A stretch of 64,000 nucleotides of DNA, taken from Parundibacterium terreum (GTDB lineage: Bacteria > Pseudomonadota > Gammaproteobacteria > Burkholderiales > Burkholderiaceae_D). Within the stretch, counting starts at the first letter, position 1. Each line of letters begins with the position of its first letter. Positions 21,141 through 28,186 of this stretch are shown here, piece after piece. Location: NCBI RefSeq assembly GCF_014636315.1, contig NZ_BMED01000002.1, forward strand, positions 1 through 64,000, written 5' to 3'. The notes beneath the pieces were generated by a model that saw nothing but the letters and a program-made list of their open reading frames with translations, was not told the DNA's origin and did not search any database. The translations under genes and the position numbers were made by a program.

Positions 21141-22079
21141 CTATTTTTGAGCGCGCACTACGATAGGTACATTGCACAGTTCGATATAGCCCGCAGCATA
21201 TTTATACCAGTCGCCACCGCGATTGCGCTGCGCTTCCACGATCGCTGTGAAAGTCGGCGTATCGGTGCGGATCACCTCCAGATTGGTGCGATCCGCAGCT
21301 GGCACATCGGCGGCGATGCGGATGGATTTGATGGGCACCTGCTGCTCCGGTTTTTCATAAAACCCCAATGCTCCTGTGCCGCGCGGCAAAGAAGACAGCA
21401 ATTCCATGCCTTGCATCACACGCCCTACCAGGGTCACATTCCTGTCCAACTGGCGCGGCGCGTGGCCGGTGACCACATATAATTCAGTACCGCCGCCGCT
21501 ATCGGAAGCCGTATCGCGGCCGGCCCCTACCATGCCGTAGCAATGCGCCAGCCAGGCACGGCCGGTTTTAGGATCGCGCCCTGCAGGCATGCCATTCGCA
21601 TGGCCGACTTGCGAAGCGTAGCCATCGGCATCAGGCAGCCGCGTAAAAGGCAGGCTTGCCGCGTAGTTGACGGTAAATTCCTCAGCCAGCGCTTTCTTTG
21701 CCGTTTTGATTTCCTTCTTCTCTGTAGGATCACCCCATTGAACGACATAGTTGTCCTGCGAACGCAGTATGACCAAGCCATCGAAATAATTTTCGCGCAC
21801 CAGGGCCTTGATATTATTCACATGATTAGGCGCAAAATTGGGCGCCAGCTCTATCACTACCCTGCCCTGCGGCAGATCCAGATACAGCGTGTTTTGCAGA
21901 TCCAGCGGCCGCCAGTCGCCAGGCTTGGAGGCCTTGATCAGGTCCGCCATCATCGGTTTATTGACGGCTTCCTTGGCTTGCACCGCATCGGCGGCCAGCG
22001 CATTACCGGAAAAAATACCGGACAAAGCGACTCCGGCAACAAGGCCGGACATCGTATGGCCAACTTTAAAAACCTGCAT
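21141..22079 (-). CDS. Periplasmic cyclophilin-type peptidyl-prolyl isomerase
   Basis: This 312-residue protein has a signal peptide (about 1-30, ending GNALAADA). After a short linker a divergent cyclophilin domain begins: LDLPQGRVVIELAPNFAPNHVNNI, YFDGLVILRSQDNYVVQWGDP, the acidic insert EEFTVNYAASLPF, and then GHAPRQLDRNVTLVGRVMQG. It should catalyse proline isomerisation during folding of exported proteins. It is considerably larger than the usual 160-190 residue enzyme, with an extra C-terminal segment of about 60 residues and an extended N-terminus. The catalytic arginine region is altered (LRSQDNYVVQWG), so strength of catalysis is uncertain. Confidence 0.8.
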   Translation of the reverse strand: MQVFKVGHTMSGLVAGVALSGIFSGNALAADAVQAKEAVNKPMMADLIKASKPGDWRPLDLQNTLYLDLPQGRVVIELAPNFAPNHVNNIKALVRENYFDGLVILRSQDNYVVQWGDPTEKKEIKTAKKALAEEFTVNYAASLPFTRLPDADGYASQVGHANGMPAGRDPKTGRAWLAHCYGMVGAGRDTASDSGGGTELYVVTGHAPRQLDRNVTLVGRVMQGMELLSSLPRGTGALGFYEKPEQQVPIKSIRIAADVPAADRTNLEVIRTDTPTFTAIVEAQRNRGGDWYKYAAGYIELCNVPIVVRAQK

Positions 22080-22226
22080 GAACTTCTCCTTTTATCTTTG
22101 TTACCTCGGCGAGAACTGATCGTGACTTGTGCGCAATGTTTGTCTATGATGTGCCTAAATATAACAAGCGGAAACATTACGCGAGCGCGTCTTGTTTGTC
22201 CACACGATAGCTTAATCCAGGAGACG

Positions 22227-23648
22227 ATGATGCAAAAACGACGCATGCTTTTGCGGGCCACAATATTGCTGCCCCTGGCGCTGCTAGGCGCCTGCAATAC
22301 CCCCGCAAAAATACAGTCTTCCTCGACCATTAAACCTCCGCTGGTATTTGTACACGGCAATGGAGATACTGCAGCCCTGTGGCAAACCACCCTATGGCGC
22401 TACGAATCCAATGGCTGGCCGAGCGATCGCCTGTATGCGATCGATTTCCCGTATCCGCTGGCGCGCGATGAAGACGACAAGTCACAAGCCGGCCGTACAT
22501 CTACTGCTGAACAAATGGATTACCTGCAGAAAGAAGTGGATAAGATATTGGAAACGACCGGTGCCGACAAAGTCATACTAATCGCCAACTCACGCGGCGG
22601 CAATGCGGTACGCAACCTGGTGCTGAAGGAATACCAGGCCGGCCCCGGAGCAATCAAGGTCAGTCACGCAATATTGGGCGGAACGCCAAATCATGGCGTA
22701 TGGGCCATCAAGGGATTTCGTGAAACGAACGAATTCTCAGGGACCGGTCCTTTTTTGAGCAGGCTGAACGCAGAAAAGAATAAGGCAGGCGATGAGGTCA
22801 CTGGCCCCGTAAAATGGTTGACAATACGCTCTGACAACAATGATAAATTTGCGCAGCCAGATGGCGTCTGGATAGGCGCCAAAGGCACTGCAACAAATAT
22901 TACCTACGCTGGCCCGGAATTGAAGGGAGCCACCAATATCACAATCTCCGGTATCGATCACAGGGAAACTTCGTATAGTCCAGCAGCTTTTACTGCCAGC
23001 TACCAGTTCATCACCGGCCTGGCCCCGGCCACAACGGAGATCAAGCCTGAATCCAGCATACAATTGAGCGGCAAGGTCACGGGCCTGGGCGTCAATTCAA
23101 GTGACGCCAGCACCGGCAACTTCTCCAATAATCTTCCCTTACCGGGGGCACACCTGGATATCTATTTAGTCGAAGACAGCCAGGGGAAAGCCGCTGGATC
23201 ACGCAAAGGCTCGGCTGCTTACAGTCAGCAAATCGGCAGTGACGGGAAATGGGGGCCATTTGACGCAAAACCCGGTATAGCTTACGAGTTCGTGATTGCG
23301 GCACCCGGCTACGCAACCACCCATATCTACCGCAGCCCTTTCCCGCGCTCCAGCGACATTATCCATCTGCGCGCGGAGCGGATTGCCGATGCCGACAAGG
23401 GAGCAAAGAGCATAGTGATCATGACGCGTCCGCGCGGCTATCTGGATTCCGCACGCGACAACATGCTGTTTGATGGAAAGCTGCCACCCGGCCTGCCGCC
23501 GTCCGGAGCAGGCATCTCTGCCAGCAAGCTGAAACTGGATAGTGTTGAACCACGCAGTATCAGTGCAGAATTTAATGGAGAAAAAGTGTCCGGGCTTACC
23601 TGGGACGCGCAGCAAGGACATCTGGTATTTCTGGAAATCAGCCAATAA
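22227..23648 (+). CDS. Putative lipoprotein alpha/beta hydrolase
   Basis: The protein has about 473 residues. The N-terminus is a lipoprotein signal: KRR, a hydrophobic core and the lipobox LLGAC with Cys23. The hydrolase domain shows the oxyanion segment VFVHGNGDTAALW and the nucleophile elbow IANSRGGN (Ser122), resembling class 2 lipases rather than the GxSxG consensus. A likely catalytic His lies in GIDHRETSY. A beta-rich domain of about 150 residues follows, with a segment like carboxypeptidase regulatory repeats (GAHLDIYLVED...SDGKWGPF). The substrate is unknown; an ester or polyester is plausible. The start at 22227 or 22230 is preceded by AGGAG. The open frame running upstream from 21543 is antisense to the cyclophilin. 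Confidence 0.75.
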   Translation: MMQKRRMLLRATILLPLALLGACNTPAKIQSSSTIKPPLVFVHGNGDTAALWQTTLWRYESNGWPSDRLYAIDFPYPLARDEDDKSQAGRTSTAEQMDYLQKEVDKILETTGADKVILIANSRGGNAVRNLVLKEYQAGPGAIKVSHAILGGTPNHGVWAIKGFRETNEFSGTGPFLSRLNAEKNKAGDEVTGPVKWLTIRSDNNDKFAQPDGVWIGAKGTATNITYAGPELKGATNITISGIDHRETSYSPAAFTASYQFITGLAPATTEIKPESSIQLSGKVTGLGVNSSDASTGNFSNNLPLPGAHLDIYLVEDSQGKAAGSRKGSAAYSQQIGSDGKWGPFDAKPGIAYEFVIAAPGYATTHIYRSPFPRSSDIIHLRAERIADADKGAKSIVIMTRPRGYLDSARDNMLFDGKLPPGLPPSGAGISASKLKLDSVEPRSISAEFNGEKVSGLTWDAQQGHLVFLEISQ

Positions 23649-23663
23649 ACTGCTCTCTGCTCT

Positions 23664-23696
23664 AAAAAAAAACCGGAGCATTGTTCCGTTTTTTTT
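23664..23696. terminator. Bidirectional terminator between convergent genes
   Basis: An A9 run, an imperfect inverted repeat (CCGGA ... TTCCG) and a T8 run are arranged as a two-way terminator, 15 bases after the hydrolase stop and before the small secreted-protein gene that reads the other way. Confidence 0.7.
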
Positions 23697-23722
23697 ACAT
23701 GCCACTCCTGTCCAGGGACTTA

Positions 23723-23932
23723 TTACTGGCCACTGGCAGGTTTGCTGCAGTGCGCATCCTTGAAAGGTCCACTCAATATTTCCCAGCCGTCCCCGGGGGT
23801 CGTTTGCGCACAAATCGTATAGTTATTGAATTTGCTCTTCCACCGAAAGTAAGCCGCGGGACCTGCCAGCACGGCGGAAGCCGCCAGTGCCAGCACGCAT
23901 CCTGTCAGCAAGGCTTTCGTTCCGCTTCTCAT
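23723..23932 (-). CDS. Small secreted protein coupled to the molybdenum hydroxylase
   Basis: This 69-residue protein has a clear signal peptide (MRSGTKALLTGCVLALAASA, cleavage near VLAGPA) and a short mature part of about 45 residues containing FRWKSKFNNYTICAQTTPGD and two cysteines (in TICAQ and DAHCSKP) that could form a disulphide. I do not recognise a family. Its ATG overlaps the TGA of the large hydroxylase subunit (ATGA), so it is almost certainly translated with iorB and exported to the same compartment. It could be a small partner of the periplasmic enzyme. Confidence 0.7.
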   Translation of the reverse strand: MRSGTKALLTGCVLALAASAVLAGPAAYFRWKSKFNNYTICAQTTPGDGWEILSGPFKDAHCSKPASGQ

Positions 23933-26169
23933 GCTTTAACTGCCGATGCCATATCAAACGGCAATTTGCGCAAGCGCTTGCCGGTGAGTTTGGCGATCGC
24001 ATTGGCATAAGCCGGCGCCAGCGGCGGCAAACCCGGCTCACCCATGCCGGTAGGAGGATCTTCCGACTGCACGATATGCACCGCGATTTTCGGCATTTCA
24101 TTCATCCTGGCGACCGTGTAGTCACTGAAATTCTGCTGCTCTACCACGCCGTCCTTCAAGGTGATGGCGGCACCCGGCAAGGTCGTGCCGAAGCCCATCA
24201 GTGCTGCGCCCTGCACCTGCGCCTCTATCGTCATCGGATTGATCGCACGGTTGCAATGTATGCCGGCCGTCACGCTGTGCAGCTTCGACTCGCCTTTCGT
24301 CACTGAAGCCTCGACTACGTAAGCCACGACCGTGCCAAAGGATTCATGCACGGCCACACCCCAGGCATGGCCTTTCGGCAGCGGCTTTTTGCCATAGCCT
24401 GATTTGCTGACTGCCAGATCGAGCGCAGCCAGATGGCGCGGATGCTTGTCGCCTATCAATTTCTTGCGATAAGCGACAGGGTCCATCTTCGCTGCATGCG
24501 CTGCTTCGTCTATCAGGGTTTCCATCACAAAACCGGTGTGGGTAGATCCCACCGAACGCCACCACAGCACGGGGACATTGGTCTTCACATTGTGCACCGA
24601 TAATTTCATCGGTACTTCATAGGGATCGCCCATGCCCTCCACCATCGTGCTGTCCACGCCATTTTTGACCATGAAGGCCTCAAACGGCGTACCTGCCAGG
24701 ATGGATTGCCCGACTATCGTATGATTCCACGCGATGATATTGCCCTTGCTGTCCAGGCCGATTTCCGCCCTGTGCAGATGAGACGGGCGATAGTAGCCAC
24801 CCTTGATATCGTCTTCACGGCTCCAGATCACTTTCAAAGGACCAGATTTGCCGCTGGCACGATAGGTCTTTGCAATATTCGTCGCTTCCACCAGGTAGTC
24901 CGAGGTAGGCACTGCCCTGCGGCCAAAGCCGCCGCCCGCCATCATCGTATTCAGTGTTACCTTCTCCACCGGCAAACCTGCGGTGCGTGCAATCGCGCCT
25001 TGGTCCACCGTCTGGAACTGCGTGCCCGCCCATACCGTACAGGCGTCTGCAGTCAAATCAATCGTGCAATTGAGCGGCTCCATGGGCGCATGCGCCAGGT
25101 AGGGGAATTCGTACTCCGCGGTGATTTTTTTGGCGGCGCTGGCCAGCTTGGACACATCGGCGTCTTTCGCTACCAGGCCAGGCTGTTTCGCCAGGGCCTT
25201 GTATGCAGCGAACTGCTGCTCACTGCTGACCTTTTCCACGCCTGACGTATCCCACACCACTTGCAATGCATCGCGCCCTTGCTTGGCGGGCCAGTAACCG
25301 CTGGCGATCACCACAACACCCTGGCCGCCGCGGTCGGTCACCACCTGCAGCACATCGATCACACCCGGGATTGCCTTGGCTTTGCTGGCATCGAAACTCG
25401 TCACCTTGGCGCCGAATACCGGCGGCCTGGCAACCACGGCAACCTTCATATTCGGCACGCTGAAGTCGATACCGAACTGCTGAGTACCGCTGGATTTCGC
25501 ACGCGCGTCAAGACGCGGCGTCGGCTTGCCGATGAACTGAAAATCCTTGGGATCTTTAAGTGTCACTTTCTCAGGCACTGGCAGCAGCATTGCTGCGTTG
25601 GCCAGCGAACCGTAGCTGGCAGATTGCCCTGTAGGTCCCAGCACCATGCCTTTGGAAGTTTTGCATTCTTCCGGCTTGACCTGCCATTGCTTAGCAGCGG
25701 CAGCAATCAGCATCGCTCGTGCCCTGGCGCCGATTTCACGGTATTGCGTATAGGAATGCGCAACAGAACCTGATCCGCCCGTCATCTGCATGCCGAAAAC
25801 CGGATCCTTGTAGGCATCGCCGGCTGATGCCAGCTCACCACGCACCTGCGACCAATCGCAATCCAGCTCATCGGCCAGCAGCATGGGCAGGCTGGTATGT
25901 ACGCCCTGGCCGAATTCCAGGCGGTTGACGGCAATCGTTACCGTATTGTCCGGCGCTATCCGCAAAAAAGCATTCGGTGCAGAGATCGGGGCTGGCGGTG
26001 TCTGTGCCTGGGCAAATCGCCCGCCACCCGCCGGCAGCCAAAAGCCAAGCACCAGCCCGCTACCGACTACGCCGGAGGTTTTCAAAAAACGGCGGCGCGA
26101 CATGGCCGGCGAGACAAGCTGCTCACCCAATAGCAAGGGGCCGGGTACATTCATCCATTCAGTACGCAT
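23929..26169 (-). CDS. Molybdopterin-binding aldehyde/isoquinoline oxidoreductase, large subunit
   Basis: This is a 746-residue large subunit of the xanthine dehydrogenase family, of the IorB type. A twin-arginine signal (MSRRRFLKTSGVVGSG at about 23-38) directs export of the folded enzyme. Visible cofactor segments include GQGVHTSLPMLLADELDCDW, MQMTGGSGSVAHSY, YEFPYLAHAPMEPLNC, AGGGFGRRAVPTSDY and the C-terminal GMGEPGLPPLAPAYANAI, whose glutamate is the usual catalytic base. The family hydroxylates N-heterocycles or oxidises aldehydes with water. AAGGAG lies seven bases before the ATG. It follows the 2Fe-2S subunit gene by 31 bases. No cytochrome c subunit is adjacent. Confidence 0.92.
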   Translation of the reverse strand: MRTEWMNVPGPLLLGEQLVSPAMSRRRFLKTSGVVGSGLVLGFWLPAGGGRFAQAQTPPAPISAPNAFLRIAPDNTVTIAVNRLEFGQGVHTSLPMLLADELDCDWSQVRGELASAGDAYKDPVFGMQMTGGSGSVAHSYTQYREIGARARAMLIAAAAKQWQVKPEECKTSKGMVLGPTGQSASYGSLANAAMLLPVPEKVTLKDPKDFQFIGKPTPRLDARAKSSGTQQFGIDFSVPNMKVAVVARPPVFGAKVTSFDASKAKAIPGVIDVLQVVTDRGGQGVVVIASGYWPAKQGRDALQVVWDTSGVEKVSSEQQFAAYKALAKQPGLVAKDADVSKLASAAKKITAEYEFPYLAHAPMEPLNCTIDLTADACTVWAGTQFQTVDQGAIARTAGLPVEKVTLNTMMAGGGFGRRAVPTSDYLVEATNIAKTYRASGKSGPLKVIWSREDDIKGGYYRPSHLHRAEIGLDSKGNIIAWNHTIVGQSILAGTPFEAFMVKNGVDSTMVEGMGDPYEVPMKLSVHNVKTNVPVLWWRSVGSTHTGFVMETLIDEAAHAAKMDPVAYRKKLIGDKHPRHLAALDLAVSKSGYGKKPLPKGHAWGVAVHESFGTVVAYVVEASVTKGESKLHSVTAGIHCNRAINPMTIEAQVQGAALMGFGTTLPGAAITLKDGVVEQQNFSDYTVARMNEMPKIAVHIVQSEDPPTGMGEPGLPPLAPAYANAIAKLTGKRLRKLPFDMASAVKA

Positions 26170-26200
26170 GATCTTTCTCCTTGATGACGGTCGGCGCGGC

Positions 26201-26659
26201 TCAGGCTAATGCCTTGGAGGCATCCTTGATTGCAGCACGTATCCTTTGATACGTACCGCAACGGCAAATATTGCCGCTCATCGCTTCGTCAATATCCTTG
26301 TCGCTAGGAGCCTTGTTCACTTTCAGCAAAGCCGTCGCGCTCATTACCTGGCCACTCTGGCAATAGCCGCATTGCGGCACGTCATTCTTGACCCATGCAT
26401 CCTGCACTGCCTTGCCTACCGTGTCGGCAGCCATCGCTTCTATCGTTGTGATTTTTTGGCCGACCGCGGCGGAAATGGGGGTCACGCAAGAGCGTATTGG
26501 CTGGCCATTCAGGTGAACGGTGCAGGCGCCGCACAAGGCAGCACCGCAGCCGAACTTGGTGCCTGTCATTTGCAGGCTATCGCGCAAGGTCCACAAGATA
26601 GGGGTGGATGGATCGATGTCCACCTGAGTATCGCGACCATTGATATTAAGTGTGACCAT
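26201..26659 (-). CDS. 2Fe-2S subunit of the molybdenum hydroxylase (IorA-like)
   Basis: This 152-residue electron-transfer subunit has the first plant-type 2Fe-2S cluster motif GCGAALCGACTVHLNG and the second cluster in PQCGYCQSGQVM and GNICRCGTYQRI. Together these eight cysteines match the small subunits of isoquinoline 1-oxidoreductase and related aldehyde dehydrogenases. It passes electrons from the molybdenum centre of the next gene's product. It has no signal peptide, which fits co-export with the Tat-tagged large subunit. AGGAG precedes the ATG by six bases. It is the first gene of a three-gene operon with the small secreted protein last. Confidence 0.93.
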   Translation of the reverse strand: MVTLNINGRDTQVDIDPSTPILWTLRDSLQMTGTKFGCGAALCGACTVHLNGQPIRSCVTPISAAVGQKITTIEAMAADTVGKAVQDAWVKNDVPQCGYCQSGQVMSATALLKVNKAPSDKDIDEAMSGNICRCGTYQRIRAAIKDASKALA

Positions 26660-27064
26660 CTCGTGCTCCTGTTGATATGTTGGCTAAGGAAGCGCTGAGG
26701 CTAAAAAAGAGCCTGCGCTTCCGCTTGCTATGACTTTCTGTACTATTGTTTGCGATACTGCTGAACTGCTGAACTGTTATTTCGGAACGTGGCCCAGAGG
26801 CGGAGTAAAGTATTTGCAAAAGGAATATAGCTTATTTTAACTCTGCCCGCAGACACTCCACAAAAACATGCGGACCGGCATCTGTTTATGGATGTTCTCT
26901 CTACGCTAAAAGCAAGTAAGCGCCGTCGACGGCCTTGCGATCAGGCAATGAAGCAAAAAAGGAAAAAGGAGGGAGTGCGCCGCCAGGCCAAAAGCCTTGG
27001 GCGCGTCCCCAAATAAGTATTGTCCTGCCTCTTTAGTGGGCAGAGCCGGGCACTCAGAGCAGGA
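26660..27064. other. Intergenic region upstream of iorA-like gene, downstream of ribB
   Basis: This stretch of 405 bases has no credible gene. It should carry the hydroxylase promoter in its left half. Its right half holds a GC-rich imperfect hairpin (26977-27004) followed on the minus strand by a T-rich tract (complement of the A-rich 26955-26967), which is probably the ribB terminator. Confidence 0.5.
26955..27004 (-). terminator. Probable terminator of ribB
   Basis: On the minus strand, GCGCC...AGGC and GCCT...GGCGC pair to an imperfect stem with a TTTT loop (26977-27004), followed by a tract with two T runs. It lies about 60 bases after the ribB stop codon. Confidence 0.55.
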
Positions 27065-27766
27065 TCAGGCCGCCTGTTGCAAGCGGTAAGTTGCCAACTC
27101 ATCGATAGTCAGCATCACCAGATCATGTTTTTTCGCATAGGCGACGATATCATCCCCCTTGGACATGCTGCCGTCCGGGTTCGTCAGCTCACACAGCACG
27201 GCGGCCGGTTTCAGGCCTGCCATCAAGGCCAGATCGACTGAACCTTCCGTGTGGCCGCGCCGGCTTAATACGCCGCCCGGTACCGCACGCAGCGGGAACA
27301 CATGGCCGGGACGCGCCAGGTCCTGCGGTTGCGCATCATCGGCGATTGCCGCCATGATGGTAGTTACGCGGTCTGCTGCTGAAACGCCGGTCGTCACGCC
27401 CTGCACCGCTTCTATCGTGACGGTGAAAGCAGTGCCGTAACGGCTGCCATTGTTGCTGACCATAGGCGGCAAATCCAGTTGCTGCAGCTTGGTGTCGGTC
27501 AGGCACAGGCAAACGATACCGCTGCAGTCGCGGATCAGCATGGCCATGGTTTCGGTCGTGATTTTTTCTGCGGCGAGAATCAGGTCAGCCTCGTTTTCGC
27601 GGTCAAAATCATCCATCAGCAAAACGGGGCGCCCTTCCTGCATATCGGTCAAGGCCCGTCGCAAACGATCGGCAAATGGAAGCTGCTGCGGTGAAGTGTC
27701 GCTATTTTTAGGCGCGGCTGATGAAGCAGGTGTGGATACAGAAGCTAAGGATACTAAGTTGGTCAT
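27065..27766 (-). CDS. ribB: 3,4-Dihydroxy-2-butanone 4-phosphate synthase
   Basis: This 233-residue enzyme converts ribulose 5-phosphate to 3,4-dihydroxy-2-butanone 4-phosphate and formate, the carbohydrate branch of riboflavin synthesis. It shows [11 protein letters not shown] (acidic metal-binding loop), [25 protein letters not shown] and [12 protein letters not shown]. It ends after the RibB domain, so there is no fused RibA (GTP cyclohydrolase II) domain. The start is ATG at 27766. The frame upstream to 27889 runs through the riboswitch leader and is not real. GGAG lies about ten bases before the ATG. Expression is under the FMN riboswitch described next. Confidence 0.95.
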   Translation of the reverse strand: MTNLVSLASVSTPASSAAPKNSDTSPQQLPFADRLRRALTDMQEGRPVLLMDDFDRENEADLILAAEKITTETMAMLIRDCSGIVCLCLTDTKLQQLDLPPMVSNNGSRYGTAFTVTIEAVQGVTTGVSAADRVTTIMAAIADDAQPQDLARPGHVFPLRAVPGGVLSRRGHTEGSVDLALMAGLKPAAVLCELTNPDGSMSKGDDIVAYAKKHDLVMLTIDELATYRLQQAA

Positions 27767-27878
27767 GATTGAAACGCTCCGGCAAAAATTAGCAAAAGAC
27801 GTTTCAGGGGAACAGTTTGAATAGCCAGACACGCCCCGCCCCAGCGCTTGGCTGTGGAAAGGTCTAGTGCATGGCACA

Positions 27879-28054
27879 TCTTCTCTCATCCGGACTATGA
27901 CCGTCGGCCCTGGAATTACACCAGATCTGCTGACCTCAGAAAAACATCCTGCTCCGAACCGGACCCAGGCTGATATTTAGTGAGCGCTCGCGGGCTTATC
28001 TCGCAAAAAAGCAGGATTTACCGCCGGTGGGGAATTACACCCCGCCCTGAAGAC
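27879..28054 (-). promoter_or_regulatory. FMN riboswitch (RFN element) controlling ribB
   Basis: Read on the minus strand, this contains the conserved blocks of the RFN element in order: TTCAGGGCGGGGTG, ATTCCCCACCGGCGGTAAAT, GCCCGCGAGCG, GGTCAGCAGA, ATTCCAGGGCCGACGGT, and AGTCCGGATGAGAGAAG. It binds FMN and reduces expression of riboflavin genes. No clear T-run terminator lies between it and ribB, so control may act on translation. A TATAAT at 28085-28090 is a likely -10. Confidence 0.95.
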
Positions 28055-28084
28055 GTACTACGTACCGAATTATTCGGCTCGCAA

Positions 28085-28090
28085 ATTATA
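28085..28090 (-). promoter_or_regulatory. Probable -10 element of the ribB leader
   Basis: TATAAT on the minus strand lies about 30 bases upstream of the riboswitch. No good -35 match is found at 16-18 bases. The predicted transcript begins near a perfect CCGAAT-A-ATTCGG palindrome. Confidence 0.5.
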
Positions 28091-28186
28091 CTAAAAAAAC
28101 ATTTTGGCCGTTGCTACTGGCTGTATTCCTCACTTTTGAGCAGTAATATCTTGTAAAGTACCGGCAAACTACGTTTCCACGCCGCC

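Noticed and set aside
21543..22226. Long N-terminal extension of the lipoprotein hydrolase frame
   Set aside because: It is antisense to the cyclophilin gene, and a good ribosome binding site with a lipoprotein signal starts at 22227.
27767..27889. N-terminal extension of ribB to 27889
   Set aside because: It runs into the FMN riboswitch leader. The ribB family starts at the ATG at 27766.
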